Position numbers and translations under genes: made by a program
In this document: in pieces, positions 16,020 to 24,498 of the stretch
How positions within the stretch are numbered: the stretch's first letter is position 1
Layout of the letters: the number at the start of each line of letters is the position of its first letter
Assembly: GCA_963729815.1 (NCBI GenBank)
Contig: CAVSPU010000004.1
Coordinates: forward strand, 558,001-622,000
Source: DAHUXN01 sp963729815
GTDB taxonomy: Bacteria; Acidobacteriota; Terriglobia; Acidiferrales; UBA7541
Reading direction: 5' to 3'
DNA length: 64,000 nt
Notes under the pieces: generated by a model
Database searches by the model: none
The model's input: the letters and a program-made list of their open reading frames with translations, nothing else
Told to the model about the DNA's origin: nothing

Positions 16020-16802
16020 ATGAGGAAGATCGGGAAGCCAGTGATATTGGCGGCGACGGCGATGGCCATCGCGGCTGCGATTGCCGTTTGGGTGAGCTTG
16101 CCCGCGACAACGCGGGCGCAGTCATCGACGCGCGTGCAATACGCAAGCGGGAACACGATGGTGACGAGCTATCTGGCGCTGCCGAGGTCAGGGGGACAGC
16201 ACCCGGCGATCATCGTGATTCACGAGTGGTGGGGATTGAACGACTGGGTGAGGCAACAGGCGGACCAGTTCGCGGACCAGGGCTTCGTGGCGCTAGCTGT
16301 GGATCTGTACCGGGGCCAAGTGGCGACCGACGCAGAAGCGGCGCACGAACTGTCGCGCGGGTTGGCGCAGGACCGCGCCATCGGCGATTTGGAGGCGGCG
16401 TTCACTTATCTGGCGTCCCGGCATGACGTGGAGGCGAACAAGATCGGCGTCGTGGGCTGGTGCATGGGTGGCGGCTATTCGATTCTTCTGGCGCAGAACG
16501 AGCCGAAGCTCGCGGCGTGCGCCGTGAATTATGGAGCGCTGCCGACCGATCCGGCGAACATCGCGAAGATTAAAGCTCCGGTGCTGGGAAACTTCGGCGC
16601 CGAGGATCGCGGCATTCCGCCCGCGGCGGTGAACGCGTTTGCGGCGGCGATGAAGGCGGACGGGAAATCGGTGGACGTGAAGATTTACGATGGCGCGGGA
16701 CACGCGTTTGAGAATCCCGATAACACGGCCGGTTACCGCCCCGAGGCCGCGAAGGACGCATGGAACCGCATGCTGGCGTTCTTCAACGCAACGCTACAGT
16801 AG
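16020..16802 (+). CDS. dienelactone hydrolase family protein, exported
   Basis: 260 residues with an N-terminal signal peptide (a run of I-L-A-A-T-A-M-A-I-A-A-A-I-A-V-W) and a dienelactone-hydrolase alpha/beta domain. The nucleophile elbow is G-W-C-M-G-G-G, with Cys at about 148 in place of serine as in true DLH. The acid is probably the Asp in G-A-E-D-R, and the catalytic His is in G-A-G-H-A-F-E-N. H-E-W-W-G at about 70 is the DLH oxyanion-side motif. The family hydrolyses dienelactones or other small esters; secreted homologues are common and mostly of unknown substrate. GGGAGG at 16008-16013 supports the ATG at 16020. Divergent from the FTR1 operon across 171 bases. Confidence 0.92.
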   Translation: MRKIGKPVILAATAMAIAAAIAVWVSLPATTRAQSSTRVQYASGNTMVTSYLALPRSGGQHPAIIVIHEWWGLNDWVRQQADQFADQGFVALAVDLYRGQVATDAEAAHELSRGLAQDRAIGDLEAAFTYLASRHDVEANKIGVVGWCMGGGYSILLAQNEPKLAACAVNYGALPTDPANIAKIKAPVLGNFGAEDRGIPPAAVNAFAAAMKADGKSVDVKIYDGAGHAFENPDNTAGYRPEAAKDAWNRMLAFFNATLQ

Positions 16803-16926
16803 GATACTCCATTCCATTTCTATCATCCGCGTGTGATCCAGCCGCGACGTGGCGTTCGGGGCACAGGCTCAGGCAACGCCGCGAGGCTGGCGTCAATCTC
16901 TGTAAAATAGCAGAGAGACACCTTCA

Positions 16927-19920
16927 TTGCATCTAAAGACATCCATCGCACTCATCGTTTGCGCCGCGCTGACGGCTTCAGCGACACCGACACCAGCGCA
17001 AGCGCAGGCGGCCGCGCCGACCGAAGCGCAGTCACCTGCAAACGCCGCGCCGGCGAAGCAAGCGGCTGTCCCACCTAAGAAACCAGGCGAGGCGCGCAAT
17101 CCGAAACTGGCCCGGGAAGCTGCCGAGCGCGGGCAGAAAGCGGAGAAGGCCAAGGACTGGCCCGGCGCTTTTGCGGCGTACACCGAAGCCACGCGACAAG
17201 ATCCGGCGAGCCGCGAATACCTGCTGCAGCGCGAAATCGCGCGAAGCCAATTGATTGGCGAAACCGTGGACCGCGCGGAGCGCGATGCGCTCATTGGGCA
17301 TCTGACCGAGGCGCGACAAGAACTGCGAATGGCGCTGATTCTGGATCCGGGCGACGAAACGGTGCGGGAGCGGCTGGCGCAACTTTCGCCTTCTTCGGCG
17401 GCGTCGCTGCGGCAACTGATGATCGAGCCAGCCAGCGTGGTAAGGCTCGAGCCGCTGACCGGCACGCAAAGCTTCGATTATCGCGGGGATACGGAAGGCG
17501 CGTATGCGGAGGTGGCGCAGCGATTTGGAGTGGATACATCGTTCGACGTGGAACTGCGACCGAAGCAAATCCATTTCCAAATCAACGACGCGGACTTTTC
17601 CACCGCGATGCGCGTGCTTGGCGACATGACCGGGACATTCTGGCGGCCGCTGACGAAGCGGCTATTTTTTGTGGCCGAGGATACGCCGGCGAAGCGGCGC
17701 GCCTATGACCTTTCGGTGATGCGCACCGTGCAGCTTCCCGACGATGAGACGCCAAACGATATGACCGAGGTGCTGCGCGTGGTGCGCGACATCGCGGGGA
17801 TCACGCGCGCGGAGCTGAGCATTCCGGCACACGCGATCACGATGCGTGCATCACCGCAGGCCGTTTCGGTTGCGGCGCAGTTGCTCGACCAATTGGAGCA
17901 GGCGCACGGCGAAATGGTGATCGAAATGGAGATTCTGGAGGTGGACCGCAACTCGGCGAGGCAACTGGGAATCACGCCGCCGACGTCCGCGCAGGCATTC
18001 ACGCTGACTCCCCAGGAAATCCAGGAGGCGCAGGCAGGCGGGTCTTCGCTGATCAGCGCGATTGAGCAGGTGTTCGGTTCTTCGAGCGCTCTGGGGGCGC
18101 TGGGCACGAGCCAAATCGCGTCGCTCGTCGGGTCAGGCGCTGTTGGACTTGGTTCGCTGATTCCCCCGCTGGTGGCGTTTGGCGGGGGAAAGACAACTTT
18201 TCTAGCCACGCTGCCGGGCGCAGCGGCTGCGTTTTCCGACACGCTGAGCACGGTGAAAAGCGGCCGGCGCGTTCTGTTGCGCGCGGAAGACGGCCAGCCG
18301 GTGACATTCTTCGTGGGGGACCGAGTGCCCATCACGCTGGCGCAGTATTCATCGAGCCTGGCGTCCACAGGACTTATTCCCGGCGTTTCGTCGAACTTGT
18401 TTCCGGAGTCAACAATCGCGACCGGAAACGGTCCAGTTGCGGTGGTCAGCGCGGACTTCAACGGTGATGGGAACGCCGATTTGGCGGTGGCGAACCACAA
18501 CGACAACACGGTGTCGATCTTCCTGGGAAATGGGGACGGAACGTTCAACTCCAATGGCACGCTCGCGACCGGCAATGGCCCGGATGCGCTGGTCACGGCG
18601 GATTTCAATGGCGACGGCTTTACGGACTTGGCGGTCCTGAATCAAACAGATAATACGGTTTCCATCTTCCTGGGCAACGGCGACGGAACATTTGCGCTGA
18701 AAGGCACTTATGCGACCGGCACAAATCCTGTAGCGATGGTGAGCGGGGATTTCAATAACGATGGCCACACGGACCTGGCCATCGTGAATCAGACTGACAA
18801 CACGGTTTCCATCCTGCTGGGCAACGGAGATGGAACGTTCCAGCCGCAGACCGTCTTCGCGACGGGGAAAACGCCCTCGGCGATTACGACGGCGGATTTC
18901 AATGGCGACAGCAAGTTGGATCTGGCGGTGACGAACCAGGCAGCGAACACGATCTCCATCTTTCTGGGCAACGGAGATGGAACGTTCACGAGCAAAGGAC
19001 CGTTGGCGACTGGCAACGCCCCTATGGCGATTGCATCGGGGGAATTCGATCTGAACAACAACACGAACATCGGCCTGCTGGCGTTGAATCAGACGGACGA
19101 CACGATATCGGTTTACCTTGGAGCGGGAGATGGAACATTCACGCTGAGCAACACGTTCGGGCTGAACAACGCGTCGTCTTCGGGCAACAAGCCAGTGGCG
19201 ATTACAACGGGCGATTTCAATATCGACGGGCTGGCCGATTTGGCAGTGACGGATGAGGACGCGAACACGGTTGCTGTGTTCATCGGGAATGGCGACGGCA
19301 CGTTTGCACTGCCGCTGATTTTGGCGACAGGCACGGGGCCGATTGGTTTGGCGGCGGGAACGTTCGAGGGCACAGCGCATCCGCCCGGTCTGGCGATTGC
19401 GGATTCGACAGCAAATACACTAACGATCATTTTAGACAACGCGACTTTCGGCTCGACGGGAACCGGCGCCGCAGCGACTCCATACCCGGACTCGCAATAT
19501 GAGGACATCGGACTGAAAGTGAAGGCGACGCCACACATGCATTCGGACGGCGAAGTGACGCTCGACCTGCACTTCGAGTTGAAGAGCTTGTCCGGAACCA
19601 CGCTGAATCAGATTCCCGTGATCAGCAACGAGACAATCGACCAGACGATTCGCGCGAAGGACGGACAAACGAGCGTGCTGGCGGGAATTATCGAGTCCAC
19701 CGCGATGCGGGCGATCAGCGGGACGCCGGGGGCAGAACTACTGGGCCCGCTCGGCCTGGCGGCAAGCGCGCAGAACAATCAGAATCAAAATACCGAGCTG
19801 TTGATTCTACTGACGCCGAGGCTAATCCGGCCGGGACCGGAGACGGGCAAACCGATTTACGCCGGGCGTGCGCCGGTGGAAAGCGGCTTCGCGCCAGCGC
19901 TGGCCCGCCCAATACCGTAA
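16927..19920 (+). CDS. secretin-type outer-membrane protein with an inserted FG-GAP beta-propeller
   Basis: 997 residues. After a signal peptide and an Ala/Pro-rich stretch comes a TPR-like helical region (about 55-140). Two secretin N-type modules follow (about 165-345), then the first half of the secretin pore domain (about 350-480, I-E-M-E-I-L-E-V-D, then V-G-D-R-V-P). Seven FG-GAP/VCBS repeats are inserted (about 495-840). The secretin homology then resumes with D-I-G-L-K-V-K-A-T-P-H and runs to T-E-L-L-I-L-L-T-P-R-L-I. Ordinary secretins have only a short loop there. No type II secretion or type IV pilus partners lie nearby. The start is TTG at 16927: a stop lies just upstream at 16903, no ATG is near, and AGAGAG precedes it at the right spacing. 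Domain calls strong, role unknown. Confidence 0.88.
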   Translation: MHLKTSIALIVCAALTASATPTPAQAQAAAPTEAQSPANAAPAKQAAVPPKKPGEARNPKLAREAAERGQKAEKAKDWPGAFAAYTEATRQDPASREYLLQREIARSQLIGETVDRAERDALIGHLTEARQELRMALILDPGDETVRERLAQLSPSSAASLRQLMIEPASVVRLEPLTGTQSFDYRGDTEGAYAEVAQRFGVDTSFDVELRPKQIHFQINDADFSTAMRVLGDMTGTFWRPLTKRLFFVAEDTPAKRRAYDLSVMRTVQLPDDETPNDMTEVLRVVRDIAGITRAELSIPAHAITMRASPQAVSVAAQLLDQLEQAHGEMVIEMEILEVDRNSARQLGITPPTSAQAFTLTPQEIQEAQAGGSSLISAIEQVFGSSSALGALGTSQIASLVGSGAVGLGSLIPPLVAFGGGKTTFLATLPGAAAAFSDTLSTVKSGRRVLLRAEDGQPVTFFVGDRVPITLAQYSSSLASTGLIPGVSSNLFPESTIATGNGPVAVVSADFNGDGNADLAVANHNDNTVSIFLGNGDGTFNSNGTLATGNGPDALVTADFNGDGFTDLAVLNQTDNTVSIFLGNGDGTFALKGTYATGTNPVAMVSGDFNNDGHTDLAIVNQTDNTVSILLGNGDGTFQPQTVFATGKTPSAITTADFNGDSKLDLAVTNQAANTISIFLGNGDGTFTSKGPLATGNAPMAIASGEFDLNNNTNIGLLALNQTDDTISVYLGAGDGTFTLSNTFGLNNASSSGNKPVAITTGDFNIDGLADLAVTDEDANTVAVFIGNGDGTFALPLILATGTGPIGLAAGTFEGTAHPPGLAIADSTANTLTIILDNATFGSTGTGAAATPYPDSQYEDIGLKVKATPHMHSDGEVTLDLHFELKSLSGTTLNQIPVISNETIDQTIRAKDGQTSVLAGIIESTAMRAISGTPGAELLGPLGLAASAQNNQNQNTELLILLTPRLIRPGPETGKPIYAGRAPVESGFAPALARPIP
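18412..19452 (+). repeat. seven tandem FG-GAP/VCBS repeats of about 147 bp within the secretin gene
   Basis: Seven units, each encoding about 49 residues with the pattern D-F-N-G-D-G-x-x-D-L-A-V, then N-T-V-S-I-F-L-G-N-G-D-G-T-F, then A-T-G. Units 1-4 and 6 are highly alike. Unit 5 is longer and partly degenerate (G-E-F-D-L-N-N-N), and unit 7 has lost most of the calcium-binding aspartates. Seven units is the right number for a closed integrin-alpha-like seven-bladed propeller. Confidence 0.9.
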
Positions 19921-19982
19921 TTCACCAGGTCATTCCAAAATGAAATCGGATTTCGGCACGTTCGCGGCGCGACGGCTGAAGC

Positions 19983-20957
19983 TTATTGCGTGGCTTCGAG
20001 GACGACGACAGGCTGGTACGTCTGGGGAACAACCGCTTGAGCGATGGCGATGAGGTGCCCTTGCGAATTGAGAACGCGAAGGCGCGCGGGTTTCCAATCG
20101 CCCGAATCGAGCTGCGCGGGCGCGCCCTGAGCGAGAGCCGTGTGGCCGGGCTGAATTTGCGCGAGCGGAACATTGAATTTCGCACCGTGACGGATGCGAC
20201 GCTCGACGATGGGCAAGACAGTGGCGCGCGGAAGATCGGGCAGAAGACCTTCCAGACGAATCACGCGCTCGGCGAGACGGCCCGCACGGGCAGCTTCCGC
20301 CAGTTCTTCAAGCGGGATGGCCTGGTCGAGCGTAAATTCGCCGACGGCGGTGCGGACGATTTCCGCCAAGTGAGCGCCTGAACCTTGGAGCTTGCCAAGT
20401 TCGTGGGCGAGGGCGCGAATGTAAGTGCCCGAGCCGCATTCGATGGTGAACCGCGCAAGCGAGCCTTCGATTCCCGTCAAACGAAATTCATAGACATCCA
20501 CTTCGACAGGCTTCAAGTTGACCGGTTTTTTCTTGCGCGCCAATTCATGCGCGGCATGGCCATGGATTTTCTTGGCTGAAAATGCAGGAGGTGTTTGCTC
20601 GATGCGCCCAATGAATCCCGCGGCGAAGCGTTCGATCGTTTCGGGATCGAGAGGCGGGGCGAGATCGGGACCCTGGGCTTCGCCGTCGGAGTCGTATGTG
20701 TCCGTGGCAAACCCAAAACGCACGCCACAGTTGTAGCGTTTGCGGCGGCCCGTGTAAAACTGAGCGAGGCGAGTAGCGCGGCCAAGTAAAAGGACCAGAA
20801 CGCCGGTGGCCAGGGGATCAAGCGTGCCGAGATGGCCGATCTGGCGAAAACCGACGAGATGACGGACGGCTTCGACGACATCGTGGGACGTCTTGCCGCG
20901 AGGCTTGTCGATGACGAGAGCGCCGTCGAGGTGCGGTGGTTGTAGAGTTCGAGGCAT
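19983..20957 (-). CDS. truB: tRNA pseudouridine-55 synthase
   Basis: 324 residues. Makes pseudouridine 55 in the T-loop of tRNAs. The catalytic motif G-H-L-G-T-L-D-P-L-A-T-G-V-L places the nucleophilic Asp at residue 47. K-R-Y and G-T-Y-I-R-A-L-A-H-E-L-G further along are TruB signatures, and a C-terminal PUA-like region is present (K-P-A-R-L-R-V-L-N near 285-295). Last gene of the rimP-nusA-infB-ylxP-rbfA-truB block, 52 bases after rbfA. It converges with the secretin gene; no strong terminator hairpin is seen between them. Confidence 0.96.
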   Translation of the reverse strand: MPRTLQPPHLDGALVIDKPRGKTSHDVVEAVRHLVGFRQIGHLGTLDPLATGVLVLLLGRATRLAQFYTGRRKRYNCGVRFGFATDTYDSDGEAQGPDLAPPLDPETIERFAAGFIGRIEQTPPAFSAKKIHGHAAHELARKKKPVNLKPVEVDVYEFRLTGIEGSLARFTIECGSGTYIRALAHELGKLQGSGAHLAEIVRTAVGEFTLDQAIPLEELAEAARAGRLAERVIRLEGLLPDLPRATVLPIVERRIRHGAKFNVPLAQIQPGHTALAQGAPAQLDSGDWKPARLRVLNSQGHLIAIAQAVVPQTYQPVVVLEATQ

Positions 20958-21009
20958 GATTCGATTCCGTGCGGCGGCAAGGAAATGCGCGGAGGCCCGC
21001 CGCGAAGCT

Positions 21010-21372
21010 TTACGCTTCGCCGTGCTCTTTCGTTTTCTTCAAGAGCTCGTCGATGCGATGGCCGTATTCCTCGGAGCAATCCGGGACGAAGAAAATCTCC
21101 GGCGCACGGCGAAGGTGCAAGCGGTCGACCAACTCGTGGCGAATGAAGCCCGACGCGCCGGCCAAGCCCTTGAGCGTCGCTTCGCGCTCGGAATCGGAGC
21201 CCAGCACTTCGACATAGACGCGAACTTGTTTCAAGCCGGGCGAAACGCGGACCTCCGTGACGTTCATGGCCGTGGCCAGGCGCGGATCCTTCAGCTCACC
21301 GGCGAGCATGAGCGTGACTTCGTGGCGAATTTCCTCGGCGATGCGTTCCGGGCGATGTCCCGCGATGGTCAT
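21010..21372 (-). CDS. rbfA: 30S ribosome-binding factor RbfA
   Basis: 120 residues, standard size. KH-like fold with the family opening R-P-E-R-I-A-E-E-I-R-H-E-V, the segment D-P-R-L-A-T-A-M-N-V-T-E-V-R-V-S, and the motif I-R-H-E-L-V-D-R-L-H-L-R-R-A-P-E-I-F-F near the C-terminus. RbfA binds the 30S subunit to aid 16S rRNA 5'-end processing and late assembly. Position between ylxP and truB is the usual order in many bacteria. Confidence 0.95.
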   Translation of the reverse strand: MTIAGHRPERIAEEIRHEVTLMLAGELKDPRLATAMNVTEVRVSPGLKQVRVYVEVLGSDSEREATLKGLAGASGFIRHELVDRLHLRRAPEIFFVPDCSEEYGHRIDELLKKTKEHGEA

Positions 21373-21396
21373 TGCAAACTTCCCGAATGATGATTT

Positions 21397-21678
21397 CTAA
21401 AAATAGTCGATCTCGTGCGAAATCAAATCGCGTCCGAGGATGCGTTCGGATTCCTCAAGCGCGGCCTGCATGGATTCGGCCAGATGCCCATCGTCCGCGG
21501 AAATGCTCACGACTCCGACGACCGAGCGTTGCCACAGATCATGATGATCCAATTCGGCGACAGCGACATTGAAATGCGCGCGCAGCCGGTCTTTCAAACT
21601 GCGCAGCACCTGCCGTTTGTCCTTGAGGGAGCGCGCGTCCGGAATATGAATTTCCAGAGTAACGAGGCCGATCGGCAT
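21397..21678 (-). CDS. ylxP: DUF503 protein (YlxP-like)
   Basis: 93 residues of the DUF503 family, matching Bacillus YlxP in size and order between infB and rbfA. Landmarks are S-L-K-D-K-R-Q-V-L-R-S-L-K-D-R-L at about 16-31 and the central V-A-E-L-D-H-H-D-L-W-Q-R. The molecular role is not firmly known; conserved placement suggests ribosome assembly or translation. Ends 24 bases before rbfA. Confidence 0.92.
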   Translation of the reverse strand: MPIGLVTLEIHIPDARSLKDKRQVLRSLKDRLRAHFNVAVAELDHHDLWQRSVVGVVSISADDGHLAESMQAALEESERILGRDLISHEIDYF

Positions 21679-21719
21679 TAACCGCCCTCCCTGCCGTGGG
21701 GGACCCGAAGCAAATCAAA

Positions 21720-24494
21720 TCAAGCGTTCGCTCCCGCGGGGGCCTGCTTCTCCATCGCGAAGCATTCGAGAATGTCACCGACTTTAACGTCAGCAAAATT
21801 CGAAATGCCGATGCCACATTCGAAGCCGGTGCGAACTTCATTGACGTCATCCTTGAATCGCCGCAGCGAATTGACGCGGCCCGTGTAAATCACGACATTG
21901 TCGCGCAGGACGCGAACGCTGGCGTCGCGTTTGATGATGCCGTCCTGTACGGAGCAGCCAGCGATCATGCCCACGCCCTTGACGCGGAACGTGTCGCGGA
22001 CTTCGGCGCGGCCGAGGTATTGCTCCTTGATGACCGGCGTGAGCAAACCGGCCATGGCCTTCTTAATCTCGTCCACGACTTCATAGATGATGGTGTGCAG
22101 GCGAATCTCGACGTTTTCCTGCTGCGCCAGATCGGAGGCCTTGCGCTCGGGCCGCACATTGAAGGCGATGACGATGGCGTTCGAGGCCGAAGCGAGGAGA
22201 ACGTCCGTTTCGGAAACCGCGCCAACGCTGGCGTGAATGATTTTCAGTTTTACCTGATCAGTGGAGAGCTTCGGCAGCATCTCGCTTAAGACTTCGACGG
22301 AGCCCTGGACGTCAGCCTTGATGACAATGGGCAGGTCTTTGACTTCGCCGGCCAAGAGCTGCTCGTGCAATTGGTCCAGCGTGAGACGCGAGCTGGTCGA
22401 TTTGGCGAGCGAGGCTTCGCGGGCCTTCGACTGGCGATACTCGACAATGTGGCGCGCCTTGGCTTCGTCGGCCACCTGAAACTGATCGCCCGCAGCGGGC
22501 ACACTCTGCAGGCCGAGAACTTCGACCGGCGAGGAAGGGCCGGCGCTTTTCGCCGGATTGCCGCGATCGTCAAACAGGGCGCGCACTTTTCCATACACCG
22601 CGCCGCAGATAAAAACGTCGCCGACATTGAGAGTGCCGTTCTGAACAAGCACGGTCGCGACCGGGCCGCGGCCTTTGTCGACTCGCGATTCGAGGACCGT
22701 GCCGCTGGCCGACGCCGCGGGGTTCGCCTTGAGCTCGCGAAGATCACCGACGAGCAAAATCATTTCGAGCAAACGCTCGATGTTCTTGTGCGTCTTGGCG
22801 GAGACTTCGACCATGACGGTATCGCCGCCCCATTCTTCGGGCATCAAACCGCGATCCGAGAGCTGGCGCTTGACGCGCTCGGGCTGGGCATCGGGAATGT
22901 CGATTTTGTTGATGGCGACAATGATCGGCACCTTGGCGGCACGCGCATGGTCGATAGCTTCCTCGGTCTGCGGCATGACGCCATCATCAGCGGCGACGAC
23001 GAGAACGACAATGTCCGTGATTTTGGCGCCGCGGGCGCGCATGCGGGTGAAGGCCTCGTGGCCGGGCGTGTCGATGAAAACGATGCGGCGGCCGTTGATT
23101 TCCACGTGGCTCGCGCCGATGTGCTGGGTGATGCCGCCGGATTCGCCGGCCGCGACGTTGGTCGAGCGAATGGCGTCGAGAAGGCTCGTCTTGCCGTGAT
23201 CGACGTGGCCCATGACGGTGACGACCGGCGCGCGCGGCGTGAGCTTTTCCGATTTGTCCACTTCGGGGCCGACTTCTTCCTGCGCCATCTGTTCTTCAAA
23301 CGAGACCACCTGAACGATGCCATTAAAGGCTTCGGCAAGGCTGGTCGCCGTGTGCACATCGAGCGCCTGATTGATGCTGGCGAAAACGCCGCGGTCAAGA
23401 AGAGTCTTGAGCAATTCCTTGGCGCGGACGTCGAGCTTTTCGGAGAGCTCGCGGACGGTGATTCCCTCGGTGATGGTGACCGGACGCGGCTCGCGAACAA
23501 CGGGCGGCGCAGCGGGTTCAGCATGGGCCGCTCCGCGGCCCGCGGCAGCGCCGGCGCGAGTGCGCACGGGGTGCAGCTTGCGCTCACCCTCGGCGAAGCG
23601 TTTCTCGATTGTGGGCTTGGCGCGCGGGGAAGGCTTGCGCGCGTAGATCGGCTTACCGGGCTCAGCTTTCGGCGCCCCTGCGGACGAACCACCGGGACGG
23701 CCCATGGGTTGCCCCGGACGGCCACCAGGCCTCTGCATCGGGCGCATTGGAGCTCCACCAGGGCGTGGAGCACCTTGACCCGCCGGACGCGCTCCGGTAG
23801 GAGCACCCATTCTTTGACCCATTGGTGCGCCGCCGGGACGCGGAGTAAAGCCGGGGCGCTGGCCTTGCGAAGGAGCGCCGCCGGGGCGCATTGGCGGCCC
23901 ACTCGGACGCGCAGGCGCTGCACCTGATGTTCCTGGCCGAGTTACAAGGGGGGCCTTCTGCGGCGGGGGCGCGCCCGTTTTTTGCACTGGTGGAGCGGCC
24001 GAAGCCGCCGACGGAGATGCCAAAACGGACGCGGGCGGCACACCAGCGGGCCGCTGCGCGACAGGGTGCGGAGCAGCGGCAGACGGTGCGGACGCACTAC
24101 CCGCTGGGACGGCAGGGCGTGCCGGAGGAGCTGGCACAGTCCCCGGACGAACCGGAGGCTTCAGGCCCGGCGCACCGGCGACGGCTGCGGGAGCTGAAGC
24201 AGCAGGCCGGGCAGCGGATGGCGCCACGGCGGCAGACGGCGCGGCAGGCCGGGCTGCGGGTTTAGCCTTCGCAGCGGCAGCCTTTGCGGTTTTCTCCGCT
24301 TCCGCAGCGGCTTCCGAGGCAGCAAGATCACGGAAATGCTTGCGGACGCGTTCGGCCTGATCATGCTCGAGCGAACTGGAATGGGTCTTCTTTTCGGTGA
24401 TTCCAGCGTCCGGCAGATAATCGATCAAGACTTTGGCCTTGATCTCGAGTTCCCTGGCGAGTTCGTTGATGCGAATTTGGCCCGCTTCTGACAT
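21720..24494 (-). CDS. infB: translation initiation factor IF-2
   Basis: About 924 residues. An N-terminal IF2-N helical module (I-N-E-L-A-R-E-L-E-I-K) is followed by a long low-complexity linker rich in Ala, Pro, Gly and Arg (about 75-320), a second IF2-N module, then the GTPase: G-H-V-D-H-G-K-T near 427, D-T-P-G-H-E-A-F near 473, and N-K-I-D for guanine specificity. The C-terminal domains III and IV bind fMet-tRNA. IF-2 places initiator tRNA on the 30S subunit. The longer frame runs into nusA; the ATG at 24494, four bases after the nusA stop, gives the conserved N-terminus. The linker length and Pro/Ala bias explain the long antisense reading frames here. Confidence 0.97.
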   Translation of the reverse strand: MSEAGQIRINELARELEIKAKVLIDYLPDAGITEKKTHSSSLEHDQAERVRKHFRDLAASEAAAEAEKTAKAAAAKAKPAARPAAPSAAVAPSAARPAASAPAAVAGAPGLKPPVRPGTVPAPPARPAVPAGSASAPSAAAPHPVAQRPAGVPPASVLASPSAASAAPPVQKTGAPPPQKAPLVTRPGTSGAAPARPSGPPMRPGGAPSQGQRPGFTPRPGGAPMGQRMGAPTGARPAGQGAPRPGGAPMRPMQRPGGRPGQPMGRPGGSSAGAPKAEPGKPIYARKPSPRAKPTIEKRFAEGERKLHPVRTRAGAAAGRGAAHAEPAAPPVVREPRPVTITEGITVRELSEKLDVRAKELLKTLLDRGVFASINQALDVHTATSLAEAFNGIVQVVSFEEQMAQEEVGPEVDKSEKLTPRAPVVTVMGHVDHGKTSLLDAIRSTNVAAGESGGITQHIGASHVEINGRRIVFIDTPGHEAFTRMRARGAKITDIVVLVVAADDGVMPQTEEAIDHARAAKVPIIVAINKIDIPDAQPERVKRQLSDRGLMPEEWGGDTVMVEVSAKTHKNIERLLEMILLVGDLRELKANPAASASGTVLESRVDKGRGPVATVLVQNGTLNVGDVFICGAVYGKVRALFDDRGNPAKSAGPSSPVEVLGLQSVPAAGDQFQVADEAKARHIVEYRQSKAREASLAKSTSSRLTLDQLHEQLLAGEVKDLPIVIKADVQGSVEVLSEMLPKLSTDQVKLKIIHASVGAVSETDVLLASASNAIVIAFNVRPERKASDLAQQENVEIRLHTIIYEVVDEIKKAMAGLLTPVIKEQYLGRAEVRDTFRVKGVGMIAGCSVQDGIIKRDASVRVLRDNVVIYTGRVNSLRRFKDDVNEVRTGFECGIGISNFADVKVGDILECFAMEKQAPAGANA

Positions 24495-24498
24495 TAGA

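Noticed and set aside
18412..19452. Regular direct repeats that might suggest a CRISPR or satellite array
   Set aside because: The unit is about 147 bp, in frame, and encodes FG-GAP propeller blades inside a single gene.
22365..23927. Plus-strand frame of 520 codons opposite infB
   Set aside because: GC-rich antisense shadow of the Ala/Pro-rich IF-2 linker; IF-2 G-motifs are clear on the other strand.
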